Below, piece by piece: positions 52,131 through 60,178 of a stretch of 64,000 nt of DNA. The notes under the pieces were generated by a model that was given only the letters and a program-made list of their open reading frames with translations, was not told the DNA's origin and made no database searches. How positions within the stretch are numbered: position 1 is the stretch's first letter; each line of letters opens with the position of its first letter. This stretch comes from an uncultured Clostridia bacterium (GTDB lineage Bacteria > Bacillota > Clostridia > Oscillospirales > Ruminococcaceae), in assembly GCA_947625735.1 (NCBI GenBank), contig CANQPL010000007.1, forward strand, positions 35,153 to 99,152. Reading direction: 5' to 3'. Both the position numbers and the translations under genes were made by a program.

Positions 52131-53324
52131 TTACTTGTTTACGGGGAATATTTTATCTCCCGCCAGATCTCTCATCTTTGTAACTGCGGGCATAAGCTCT
52201 GTAAGACTGCCGCAGTTATCCACACCGTTCGAGGTCCATGCCATTACGCCGTTCCAGCCGTTGTTATAAGCATTTTCATAGTCCTGCTCAGCTGTTCTTC
52301 CGCTTTCCGAAAGAACCGCAGCTTCTCCGATAACACAGGGCTTTGTGCCGTCAAGACCGAAATCTGTGGGGGATTCCTCAAAGGGATATCCGAGGAATGA
52401 ATTCTGCCAGAAATAATAATGTGTTGAATAAAAGTCCAGATATGCATTGTCTCCTGCAAGGCTCTTTAAAAACTCATCGGAAACATAGTTGCCGTCGTAT
52501 TTATCCGAATTGTACTTGCACATTCCAAGCCCTACAGTCACAAGCTCATCGGAATTATCATGTATTGCCGCAGAACATTCTGCAAAAAAACGAGAAAGAT
52601 ATTCCCAGCCCACCTTGCCGCATTCGTCATTTTCCACTACCCAGTCAGGCTCATTCATAAGGTCTATGCTCCAGAGCATGGGACTGCTGCCGTACCGCTG
52701 CACAAAGGGGATAACATAGGAATCAATATAGGACTGCGTTGCTTCCTCTGACTGTATCATGGTGCGGAAATTCTCACAGCCCGAGTTTCCGTCCTTGAAG
52801 TGGTCAAAGGAAAGTATTGTCGCCATTATATAAATGCCGTGCTTTTCCGCAAGGGAAAACAGTGTGTCAAGATCCGTCCAGTGCTGTTCATCTACGCTCA
52901 TAACAGTGCCGTCACTCTTTAATCTGACAATGCTCATTCCTGCACAGTTTACCCAGATACGGGTGGCGTTGACGCCCGCTTCTTTTAGCTCCGCAAAGTG
53001 GTTATCCCAGAAATCCGCTTCAAAATTGCCGCCGAAATCGTTCCAGTTCTGCCATGGGGTATTTACGCCGTTTATCCACAGCTCCTTGCCGTCTACCTTG
53101 AATGAAGTACCGTCAACACTTATACGGTTCTTGTCATAGTCCATAACGGAGGCAAAGGCTGCCCCTCCTTCTAAGTCTCCTCCCCCGGCGGCTGTTTCTG
53201 CGGCTGTTGTCTGAGCGCTGCTGTTATCCTCCGAAGATGTGTTATCCGTCTGATTGCAGGCGGAAAAAAGTGTCATCATCATTGCAGCGGCTGCGGCTGC
53301 GGATATAAGTCTTTTAATTTTCAT
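52131..53324 (-). CDS. Lipoprotein GH5-type endo-beta-mannanase-like hydrolase
   Basis: A 397-residue lipoprotein: signal MKIKRLISAAAAAAMM with lipobox LFSAC, then a Thr/Ser linker and a TIM-barrel. ELWINGVNTPWQNWNDFGG, ATRIWVNCAG, LWSIDLMNEPDWV (acid/base Glu in NEP) and PCVIGEAAVLSESG (nucleophile Glu) follow GH5, nearest to mannanases (subfamily 7-like). It would cut mannan or glucomannan at the cell surface and supply the cytoplasmic GH43 and GH27. GGAGC supports the start at 53324; the earlier in-frame start overlaps the DtxR gene. Confidence 0.87.
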   Translation of the reverse strand: MKIKRLISAAAAAAMMMTLFSACNQTDNTSSEDNSSAQTTAAETAAGGGDLEGGAAFASVMDYDKNRISVDGTSFKVDGKELWINGVNTPWQNWNDFGGNFEADFWDNHFAELKEAGVNATRIWVNCAGMSIVRLKSDGTVMSVDEQHWTDLDTLFSLAEKHGIYIMATILSFDHFKDGNSGCENFRTMIQSEEATQSYIDSYVIPFVQRYGSSPMLWSIDLMNEPDWVVENDECGKVGWEYLSRFFAECSAAIHDNSDELVTVGLGMCKYNSDKYDGNYVSDEFLKSLAGDNAYLDFYSTHYYFWQNSFLGYPFEESPTDFGLDGTKPCVIGEAAVLSESGRTAEQDYENAYNNGWNGVMAWTSNGVDNCGSLTELMPAVTKMRDLAGDKIFPVNK

Positions 53325-53337
53325 TTGTCTGCTCCTT

Positions 53338-53718
53338 TCATTCTTTATTGCCATGCTCAAAGGTATATTTTTTCAGAGCCTGAAAGCTCTTTTCACTTAT
53401 GATATGCTCTATCCTGCACGCGTCCTTCTCGGCTGTTTCCTTGTCTATACCCAGAACAGTTTCAAAAAAGGCGGTTATAAACACATGGCGGTCATATACA
53501 GACTCCGCTTTTTTCCGTCCCTCCTCGGTAAGAACGATCTGCCCTCCCGGCTCTACGGTGATAAGACCGTTTTCACGGAGTATATTCATTGCCCTGCTGA
53601 TGCTGGGTTTTGAGTAGTTAAGCTCATTGGCGATATCCACAGAACGGACAAAGCCGGTTTTTGCATGGAGAAGCAGTATAGTCTCCAGATAATCCTCGCC
53701 CGATTCATATATAGCCAT
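53338..53718 (-). CDS. DtxR/MntR-family metal-dependent repressor
   Basis: A 126-residue protein: a winged helix (ESGEDYLETILLLHAKTGFV, YSKPSISRAMNILRENGLIT) followed by a dimerisation/metal domain (RHVFITAFFETVLGIDKETA, DACRIEHIISEKSFQAL). The SH3-like third domain is absent, as in MntR. It should bind Mn2+ or Fe2+ and regulate metal genes. The start at 53718 follows GGAGA. Only 13 bases separate it from the GH5 gene, an odd neighbour, so read-through is likely but shared function is doubtful. Confidence 0.9.
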   Translation of the reverse strand: MAIYESGEDYLETILLLHAKTGFVRSVDIANELNYSKPSISRAMNILRENGLITVEPGGQIVLTEEGRKKAESVYDRHVFITAFFETVLGIDKETAEKDACRIEHIISEKSFQALKKYTFEHGNKE

Positions 53719-53766
53719 AAAAAATCTCCTTTCGCAAAACAGCTTACCTTTATCCATCTGTATTTT

Positions 53767-53795
53767 ATTTTAACATATTTTTCATTATATTGCAA
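53767..53795 (-). promoter_or_regulatory. Promoter for the DtxR-type gene
   Basis: Minus-strand TTGCAA (53790-53795) and TAAAAT (53767-53772), 17-base spacer. It could also drive the glycosidase operon. Confidence 0.68.
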
Positions 53796-53871
53796 GGGGT
53801 TTTGAAAAAAATAAAACGTAAAATTACCAAAATGCAAAATGAGTGTAAAAAAATTTCCCGGACAAAGCATG

Positions 53872-53905
53872 ACCCCTGATACTGAACGTATGCAGTATCA
53901 GGGGT
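53872..53905 (-). terminator. Hairpin terminator after thioredoxin
   Basis: ACCCCTGATACTG and CAGTATCAGGGGT form a 13-bp perfect stem just after the thioredoxin stop. A T-rich run follows only about 25 bases further on. Confidence 0.65.
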
Positions 53906-53917
53906 ATTGTCTGTTTG

Positions 53918-54223
53918 TCACTCAATAAGACCGAGAATTGTTTTTTTATCCGCAAGCCCTACCTGCCTTTTATGCTCGCTGCCGCTTTTAAATGAAATAA
54001 CAGTAGGTATGGAGCTTACTTCAAAATCCGAGGCAAGCCCGGGAAGCTCATCCACATTTACCTTGTAGACAGCTTTACCCTCCTCAGCAAGCGCTTCTAT
54101 AGTCGGCGCAAGCATTCTGCACGGTCCGCACCAGTCGGCATAAAAGTCAACTATCACGGGTGAATCGGCTTTTATGACCTTTTCGGTAAATTCTTCATTG
54201 CTTCTGATGTAAATGCTTTCCAT
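53918..54223 (-). CDS. Thioredoxin
   Basis: A 101-residue thioredoxin with active site DWCGPCRML, the cis-Pro segment SSIPTVISFKSG and the C-terminal helix. It reduces disulfides in the cytoplasm. It lies four bases after the histidine kinase gene and is probably on that transcript. No thioredoxin reductase is nearby. The N-terminus MESIYIRSNEEFTEKVIKAD is normal length. Confidence 0.93.
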   Translation of the reverse strand: MESIYIRSNEEFTEKVIKADSPVIVDFYADWCGPCRMLAPTIEALAEEGKAVYKVNVDELPGLASDFEVSSIPTVISFKSGSEHKRQVGLADKKTILGLIE

Positions 54224-54227
54224 AATT

Positions 54228-55505
54228 TTACAGCTCCTTTATAATATTCTGACCCTTTAAGCACACAGTGATACGTGTGCCGATATCCTTATAGGAAAGG
54301 ACTTCAAAATGTCCGCCGTGACGCTCAACTATCCATTTTGCAATTGAAAGTCCCAGTCCCGTGCCGCCCGTTTCACGGCTCCTTGCGGGGTCGGAACGGA
54401 AAAATCTGTCAAATATAAGCGGGATATCCTTTTCTTCTATGCCTATGCCCGTGTCCTGCACCTCGAAACACGCTTCTCTTTTTTCGTTGTAAAACACCCT
54501 CAGCGTTATCCGTCCGCCCTCGGGAGTATACTTTTTTGCATTGTCGCAGAGTATGCGGGCAGTCTGCTTTATCATGGATATATCGCCGTTTATAATTATA
54601 TTATCCCTGATATCGAGAGTATATTCATGGGCGGGGTCTATCATTTCCATTTCAGCATGAACCTCGCTTATCATGTCCGAAAGGGAAAAGTCGGTCATAT
54701 TAACAGGCTGCCTGCCGTTATCCCCCCTTGCAAGAAAGAGAAGCTGCTCTACAAGCCTGTTCATATTTTCCGATTCCTTTTTTATTGCCGTTATCCCCTC
54801 GTCCAGTATCTCGCTGTCTGTCTTGCCCCAGCGGTCAAGCATATCAGCATAGCCCTTGATAACGGCGATAGGCGTTCTCAGCTCATGGGAGGCGTCAGAC
54901 ACGAAACGGGACTGGCTTTTGTATGACTCCCTCATACGGTCAAGGAGCCCGTTTACTGCATTTTCCAGACGTTTGAGATCCCTGTTGCCCGTGGAAATGC
55001 GGATATCCGAGTCGGTAGGATCAATGCTGCCGATAGCGGACTCTATATCGTCAAAATTATACTGCTTCTGATCGGCGGCTGCCGTCAGCTCTGCGGCGGT
55101 GAGAGCCATTTTATTGAGAGGACGCAGCATTCTCTTTGCTCTGAAATATTCGGGCATCAATGTTATGATCCAGATAACAGCCTGAATTATAACGATAATG
55201 CAGACTAAATTAAAAAGCATAAGGGCATGATCGCCGCAGCTTACGCTGTGATCTCCGAAATAGTAAACGCCTGTGGAAAGTATTTCCTTAATGCCCCCCG
55301 CCCCTGTATCAAAGCTCAGTCCTCTGTCAAGCGTAAGATCAAATTTGTCATAATAGGGAGCCTCAGCAGCAAGACACCAGCCTGCCGCAAAAAAAAGTAT
55401 GACCGCAAGGTCGGTAAGAATATTCTGCCCGAGCCGCTCCAGCTGCCGGTGAGCGGCGATCTGACCCGCAATGGAGCTGCTGTCCGAAGGCGTTTTTGAA
55501 GGCAT
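54228..55505 (-). CDS. Sensor histidine kinase
   Basis: A 425-residue kinase. Two membrane helices (about 30-50 and 120-142) enclose a 70-residue extracellular loop. A HAMP-like linker comes next, then the H-box SDASHELRTPIAVIKGYADM with the phospho-accepting His, the N-box ILCDNAKKYTPEGG, the G1 box DTGIGIEEKDI, and GTGLGLSIAKWIVERHGG. The ATG at 55505 has GGGGAG upstream; the frame opens earlier at 55541. It partners the response regulator 56 bases upstream in the operon. Confidence 0.93.
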   Translation of the reverse strand: MPSKTPSDSSSIAGQIAAHRQLERLGQNILTDLAVILFFAAGWCLAAEAPYYDKFDLTLDRGLSFDTGAGGIKEILSTGVYYFGDHSVSCGDHALMLFNLVCIIVIIQAVIWIITLMPEYFRAKRMLRPLNKMALTAAELTAAADQKQYNFDDIESAIGSIDPTDSDIRISTGNRDLKRLENAVNGLLDRMRESYKSQSRFVSDASHELRTPIAVIKGYADMLDRWGKTDSEILDEGITAIKKESENMNRLVEQLLFLARGDNGRQPVNMTDFSLSDMISEVHAEMEMIDPAHEYTLDIRDNIIINGDISMIKQTARILCDNAKKYTPEGGRITLRVFYNEKREACFEVQDTGIGIEEKDIPLIFDRFFRSDPARSRETGGTGLGLSIAKWIVERHGGHFEVLSYKDIGTRITVCLKGQNIIKEL

Positions 55506-55561
55506 ACAATCACTCCCCTGCAAGCCTGAGATGCTCCGCATAATTTACTGTAAGAACGCCG

Positions 55562-56248
55562 TTACTTTATTACATACCCCACGCCTCTTACCGTGGTTAT
55601 ATACTTGATCGAGGAAACTTCCTCCAGCTTGCTTCTCAGATACCTTATGTAAACATCTACTACATTTGTTTCCCCGAAATAATCATAGCCCCACACCTTT
55701 TCAAGAAGCTGTTCTCTTGTAAGGACAATGGAAATATTTTCCATAAGTGCCTGCAAAAGACCGAACTCCTTTACGGTAAGCTCCATAGGCTTTCCCCCGC
55801 AGGATACGGTATGACGGGCAGTATCCATTTCAAGCTCCTTGAATCTGAGTATGCCGTTTTCGGGCTTTTTTTCCGCAGCAGACGAAACTGGTGTCCTGAG
55901 AGCCGCTCTTATTCTTGCAAGAAGCTCTTCAATGGCAAAGGGCTTTGTAATGTAGTCGTCCGCTCCCATATCAAGACCCGATACCTTATCCATGACCGAA
56001 TCACGGGCAGTGAGCATTATAACAGGAGTGTTCATGCCGCTTTTTCTTAAACGCCTCAGCACTTCAAGACCATTAAGCCCCGGGAGCATGATATCAAGCA
56101 GGATAAGTGAAAAATCGCCGTTCAGAGCTTTTTCCAGCCCCTCCCGTCCGTCTCCCGAAATGACTGCTTCGTAACCCTCGTGTGTAAGCTCCAGCTGCGT
56201 AAAGCGTGCAAGCTGAGGTTCGTCCTCTATTATAAGAATTTTTGACAT
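55562..56248 (-). CDS. OmpR-family response regulator
   Basis: A 228-residue regulator. The receiver domain (1-115) has the acidic pair in IIEDEPQ, the phosphorylated Asp in LILLDIMLPG, and the switch Lys in DDYITKPF. The C-terminal winged helix (135-226) has LTVKEFGLLQALMEN and VDVYIRYLRSKLEEV, ending TTVRGVGYVIK. It is cognate to the following histidine kinase and likely controls surface or wall genes; targets are not visible here. Confidence 0.95.
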   Translation of the reverse strand: MSKILIIEDEPQLARFTQLELTHEGYEAVISGDGREGLEKALNGDFSLILLDIMLPGLNGLEVLRRLRKSGMNTPVIMLTARDSVMDKVSGLDMGADDYITKPFAIEELLARIRAALRTPVSSAAEKKPENGILRFKELEMDTARHTVSCGGKPMELTVKEFGLLQALMENISIVLTREQLLEKVWGYDYFGETNVVDVYIRYLRSKLEEVSSIKYITTVRGVGYVIK

Positions 56249-56259
56249 ATATGTTCCCC

Positions 56260-56700
56260 TTACTTCTTTCTTATTGAATAGGAAAATCCCTTGACAAGCG
56301 ATATTATCAGCACTACAGGTCCTATTCCCATTGTGCCGAACAAAATTACTGCCGCAAGAATTATAGGCAGTGATGCGATCTCTCTGTTGTCACGGAAAAT
56401 GATAAGATAATAGCTTAATACCGAACGCATAACATCTTTAAGGCTGTCCCATGCAATGCGAAGAAATTCTCCCATTGTTTCAGCGTCCGCAGCGGATTTT
56501 CCGTCGCTTGCGGAAACGTAGTTATCCATTATTCCCGTGGAATATCTTCCGTGAGACGAGCCTCCCAGCCTGCCCTGACGTTCAAGAATGAGCATCGCTT
56601 CAAAAATGTCATAATCCGCATCTCTCAGCACGCTCATGGCTTCATCGTAGGATATCCCGCATTTTTCAGCCAGCTTCTGCGCCATTTTATGAGGGTCCAT
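56260..56700 (-). CDS. UBA-like domain membrane protein, copy 1
   Basis: A 146-residue protein. Residues 3-42 form a UBA/TS-N-like three-helix motif (MAQKLAEKCGISYDEAMSVL, DADYDIFEAMLILERQG), as in EF-Ts-like and DUF4342 proteins. The end has a hydrophobic region of two spans (SLPIILAAVILFGTMGIGPV). AGGAG supports the ATG at 56700. It lies 12 bases before the response regulator and 79 bases after a related gene, so it probably belongs to the two-component operon. Confidence 0.7.
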   Translation of the reverse strand: MDPHKMAQKLAEKCGISYDEAMSVLRDADYDIFEAMLILERQGRLGGSSHGRYSTGIMDNYVSASDGKSAADAETMGEFLRIAWDSLKDVMRSVLSYYLIIFRDNREIASLPIILAAVILFGTMGIGPVVLIISLVKGFSYSIRKK

Positions 56701-56778
56701 GGGCAATGCTCCTTTCCGTAAAAGATATTCTCCGCCGATATCATTATAACATATCCCACTGAAAATTGCAAGCCGTGA

Positions 56779-57288
56779 TCAGTTAAAAAAACCGTTATCC
56801 CGATAATTATTATCATCAGAAGATGAAAAGCTCTCAAAGCTGCTTCTGCGGTTTTCGTTCTCCGTATACATTCTCTGCCTGTTCTTAAAGCCGAGCCTTA
56901 ATTCCTTTGATATGTCAGGTCCTCTGAATGTGTAGCTTACACCGAAAAACAGCGAAATGAGCATTGCGGGTATGATAATATCCCAGAAAAAAAGACAAAG
57001 CACGATAACAGCCATCAAAGGCATGGAAAAAAGCTCCCTGCTTCTGTTCACAGCAAGTTCATTTCTGAGCAGCTTTTCAAAAATGCTCTTTGCTCCCGAT
57101 TTCAGACGGCTGCTGTTAAAGCCCGTACCTCTGCCACGGGAAAAGGGGACAAGGTTCGCCCCCTGCCTCAGTATAAGCTCCTCTGCGGCTGCAAAATCTC
57201 CTCCGCACTGTTCATAGGCGTATCTTACGCTTTCGGGCGATGCGCCTGTTCGCATGGAAAGCTCACTTATTATATCATTTTCATACAT
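56779..57288 (-). CDS. UBA-like domain membrane protein, copy 2
   Basis: A 169-residue protein with the same plan as its neighbour. Residues 1-40 are a UBA-like motif (SELSMRTGASPESVRYAYEQ, GGDFAAAEELILRQG). A basic stretch follows (FSRGRGTGFNSSRLKSGAKS), then a membrane region (MPLMAVIVLCLFFWDIIIPA) and a polar Ser/Asn/Arg tail. AAGGAG supports the ATG at 57288. It is the first gene of the operon. The 313-base gap to the next plus-strand gene shows no clear RNA or repeat. Confidence 0.68.
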   Translation of the reverse strand: MYENDIISELSMRTGASPESVRYAYEQCGGDFAAAEELILRQGANLVPFSRGRGTGFNSSRLKSGAKSIFEKLLRNELAVNRSRELFSMPLMAVIVLCLFFWDIIIPAMLISLFFGVSYTFRGPDISKELRLGFKNRQRMYTENENRRSSFESFSSSDDNNYRDNGFFN

Positions 57289-57601
57289 GACGATCACTCC
57301 TTATTTTTGCGGACAGGGCAGGCTCAGAAGCAGCTGCCTTTCCGTTGATATGCTCCTATTATACCCCTTTTATATTAAACTGTACTTTAATAATCATTAA
57401 AATTTCATTAGAAATAAGCAGGCTTTTTTTATTATCGGACTGAGAATTTACTTTGACATTATTCACAAAAACATAATTATCTATTGTATAAAATATCCAA
57501 AATTATGCTAATTAATTCTAAAATTTTAACAAGCATATTTACAATTGATTTTTTTTGTGGTAAAATATAATAATAATACCCGAAAAAGGGGTGATCTATC
57601 C

Positions 57602-59581
57602 TTGAAGATCCGGGTAAAGCTGATAGCGGCACTTCTTCTGATCGTGCTGATACCGATGCTGATACTTTCGGTTGTAACTTCATCAACCTATACGAATATG
57701 ATCGTTGAAAATCAGATAGCTTTTCTAAAGACCGGATGCTCTGACAAGTCGGAATATATCAACGAATTTCAGAGAAACCTTACCTCCGAGCTGTGGAATT
57801 TTGCGTCAAACGATTCTGTCAGAAACTTTTTGCAGGAGCCTGACGATGAATCAGCCGATTTTATTAATATTGCCATTCAGAATTCTGTTAAAAAATCTCC
57901 CTCCATACTGGATATGTATGTCCTTGACACACAGGGGAGGGTTGCTGCCGCCTATAATAAAGATGATATAGGCACGGTTAAAGATAACGTGCAGGAGCTT
58001 GAAAATATATCCGCGAAAAACAGCGGTATATCAAATCTCTACCCTCCCGCAGCGGGAAACGGCTGTTACTTTTATATAGTAAAGCGCATTTATTCGAGAA
58101 GCAATGAGAAGATCGGACTTGTATGTCAGCAGATAGGGCTTACGGAGATAGCCGATGTGCTGAAAATATCGGGCTTTTCCAATTATGCAAGCGTTATGCT
58201 TATAGATTCGGACGGCAAGTATGTTACAACAGCGTCAAGCAACCCTAAGCGTCTTGAAAGCATTTCCGAATACAAGGAAATACCCTTGCATATCCCCGAT
58301 GCTATTCCATATTACAGCGATAATCCCGCAGCGGATACCATAACGGACAGCTACGATAATTACACCGTCTGCGGCAAGGCTATAGCTGCAGGCGGCTGGA
58401 GCGTTGTTGCTTTCTATGATTCCTCCGATGCAAAGGGAGCGGTCAGCACAAAATTTTCATCGGTTACAGTTATCATTATAGCCGCTGCGGTCATGATGTC
58501 TGCCGCAATAATATATATCTGTTTCAGATTTACTCACCCTATCAGTACCATTATAAGAGTAATAAAGAAGCTCAATATGGGAGATAAGGATATCCGTCTT
58601 GACTTCAACACCGACGATGAATTCGGAGAGATAAGCAAGGCTTTCAATTCCATGTTCGACAGCATTTTTGAAAGTGAACAGCGTTACCGCACCGTTGTTT
58701 CCATGATGGATAACGTTGTATTTGAGATAAATTTAAAAACCTATAAGGTCTATGTTTCGGACAACTTCAACCGTAAGTTCACATTCAGAGCAAAGGACGA
58801 TACCTTTAACGAGAGCTTTCTCAAAAAAATGCGCATACACAAGGACGACCGCAAGAAATTTCAGGAGGATCTGACAACGATCCTTTCCACTTCTGCCGAC
58901 AGGTGGGAGGGTGAGTACCGACTCAAGAATATCTACGGGGATTTCAGCTGGATACGGATCAAGGGCAAAAAATTCTCCGACCGCAGCGGTGTCCCCGAAA
59001 AGGTCATCGGCATGATGACCGACATCGACAGGGAGAAAAAAGGCACTATAAATCTTATGCAGAAAGCAAATTTTGACTCCCTTACCCAGCTTTATAACCG
59101 TCCTGCATTTCTTAAAGCGCTCAATGAGGAGCTTCAGCAGTCAATTGCAAGACGCAGCCTTGATGCCCTTATGTTTGTGGATCTCGATGATTTCAAGCAC
59201 TTTAATGATGAATACGGTCACAAGTGCGGCGATGAAGTTCTTAAATTTGTTGCCGACACAATAAAGGAGCTGACCTTTGACAGAGGATTCGGCGGACGAC
59301 TGGGCGGCGATGAGTTTGTAATATGCCTTACGGGTCTTACGCTGATAGATGATGCGGGCAGCGCTGCCCGTGAGATGATCTCTATTCTGAACAACGGCTT
59401 TGTGTCCGAATCTACGGGAAATACGTTTAACATTCATTGCAGTATCGGAATTGCCTTTTTCAGAGAAAACGGCGGCAACGCTAATGAGCTTCTTGAAGCC
59501 GCAGACGGCGCTATGTACAGCATCAAGCGCAGCGGAAAATCAAACTTTGCATATGCCTCCAGAAATAATACCGTTCTTTAA
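57602..59581 (+). CDS. Sensory diguanylate cyclase (Cache-HAMP-PAS-GGDEF)
   Basis: A 659-residue membrane protein. Helix 1 at about 8-28, an extracellular dCache-type sensor at 30-285, and helix 2 near 288-310. HAMP (RFTHPISTIIRVIKKLNMGD) and PAS (RTVVSMMDNVVFEINLKTYK through GMMTDIDREKK) follow, then GGDEF with DSLTQLYNRPAFLKAL, VDLDDFKHFNDEYGHKCGDE and GGRLGGDEFVICLTG. It should synthesise cyclic-di-GMP. TTG 57602 is chosen because AAGGGGTGAT sits just before it and it yields a normal membrane start. Its 3' end is duplicated around the same small element seen after the GGDEF gene at 37822. Confidence 0.91.
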   Translation: MKIRVKLIAALLLIVLIPMLILSVVTSSTYTNMIVENQIAFLKTGCSDKSEYINEFQRNLTSELWNFASNDSVRNFLQEPDDESADFINIAIQNSVKKSPSILDMYVLDTQGRVAAAYNKDDIGTVKDNVQELENISAKNSGISNLYPPAAGNGCYFYIVKRIYSRSNEKIGLVCQQIGLTEIADVLKISGFSNYASVMLIDSDGKYVTTASSNPKRLESISEYKEIPLHIPDAIPYYSDNPAADTITDSYDNYTVCGKAIAAGGWSVVAFYDSSDAKGAVSTKFSSVTVIIIAAAVMMSAAIIYICFRFTHPISTIIRVIKKLNMGDKDIRLDFNTDDEFGEISKAFNSMFDSIFESEQRYRTVVSMMDNVVFEINLKTYKVYVSDNFNRKFTFRAKDDTFNESFLKKMRIHKDDRKKFQEDLTTILSTSADRWEGEYRLKNIYGDFSWIRIKGKKFSDRSGVPEKVIGMMTDIDREKKGTINLMQKANFDSLTQLYNRPAFLKALNEELQQSIARRSLDALMFVDLDDFKHFNDEYGHKCGDEVLKFVADTIKELTFDRGFGGRLGGDEFVICLTGLTLIDDAGSAAREMISILNNGFVSESTGNTFNIHCSIGIAFFRENGGNANELLEAADGAMYSIKRSGKSNFAYASRNNTVL

Positions 59582-59605
59582 ATCATTGCGGCGGGTCTGA
59601 CCTGC
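59561..59605 (+). repeat. Direct repeat copy 1 at the end of the sensory GGDEF gene
   Basis: AGAAATAATACCGTTCTTTA, which includes the stop codon, followed by AATCATTGCGGCGGGTCTGA and CCTGC. It matches 59768-59812 at an offset of 207 bases with five substitutions. Confidence 0.85.
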
Positions 59606-59767
59606 ACCAAGGAAATCAATTTTTGATTTCCTCAGAGGCAAGATAATAAGAGGCAAGAGGCAAGATAAGGAAACGCTTTTTAAAATTTTTACTTTTTACC
59701 ACTTTGCGGACAATTTTTTCTTGCTTCTTGCTTTATGACAATCAACTTTGAAAAATTGATTGCCATA
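59606..59767 (+). mobile_element. Short dispersed element, copy B
   Basis: About 162 bases. Near the left end GGAAATCAATTTTTGATTTC forms a hairpin. Then comes the 42-base core (59633-59674) that is the exact reverse complement of 38014-38055, then CCACTTTGCGG and TTGCTTCTTGCTT, also shared. At the right end ATCAACTTTGAAAAATTGAT forms a second hairpin. There is no coding capacity. Confidence 0.75.
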
Positions 59768-59812
59768 AGAGATAATACAGTTCTTTAAATCATTGCGGCA
59801 GGTCTGATCTGC
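59768..59812 (+). repeat. Direct repeat copy 2
   Basis: An untranslated second copy of the GGDEF gene's last codons and flank. It retains an intact terminator stem at its right end, while copy 1 does not. Confidence 0.85.
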
Positions 59813-59822
59813 CGCTTTTTTA
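59796..59822 (+). terminator. Terminator of the sensory GGDEF gene
   Basis: GCGGCAG and CTGCCGC around GTCTGAT, then TTTTTTA. It now lies beyond the inserted element. Confidence 0.8.
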
Positions 59823-59844
59823 TTGCAGATCATATCACATAAAA

Positions 59845-59894
59845 TAAAAAACAAGCGTTTCTTTTGACTAAATGTAAATCAAAAGAAACGCTTG
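59845..59894 (-). terminator. Terminator of the tRNA-Gln pair
   Basis: On the minus strand CAAGCGTTTCTTTTGA and TCAAAAGAAACGCTTG form a 16-bp stem followed by TTTTTTA. Confidence 0.88.
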
Positions 59895-59903
59895 CTTATT
59901 GGT

Positions 59904-59975
59904 TGGGGTGCAGGGATTCGAACCCCGGTGATGCTTGAGTCAGAGTCAAGTGCCTTACCGCTTGGCTACACCCCA
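59904..59975 (-). tRNA. tRNA-Gln (anticodon CTG)
   Basis: Minus strand: acceptor TGGGGTG/CACCCCA, D-arm AGCCAAGCGGTAAGGC, anticodon stem CTTGA/TCAAG with loop CTCTGAC, T-arm GGGGTTCGAATCCC. It lies seven bases from the other tRNA-Gln gene. Confidence 0.96.
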
Positions 59976-59982
59976 GTATGGT

Positions 59983-60052
59983 TGGGATAGCCGGATTTGA
60001 ACCGACGATGACGGAGTCAAAGTCCGTTGCCTTACCGCTTGGCTATATCCCA
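59983..60052 (-). tRNA. tRNA-Gln (anticodon TTG)
   Basis: Minus strand: acceptor TGGGATA/TATCCCA, D-arm AGCCAAGCGGTAAGGC, anticodon loop CTTTGAC, T-arm CGGTTCAAATCCG. It is transcribed first. The D-arms of the two genes are identical, consistent with duplication. Confidence 0.95.
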
Positions 60053-60095
60053 ATGTTTAAGGTTTAGGTAACGTCCTTGCCAACCCGACTATAAT

Positions 60096-60124
60096 ATCAT
60101 ATCACATTTATATCGGATTGTCAA
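60096..60124 (-). promoter_or_regulatory. Promoter for the tRNA-Gln pair
   Basis: Minus-strand TTGACA (60119-60124) and TATGAT (60096-60101), 17-base spacer. Confidence 0.8.
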
Positions 60125-60178
60125 GAGCGTTGCCTTTATTTTGTAAGTATGCACAATTTTTCGACAATAATTTATGCA

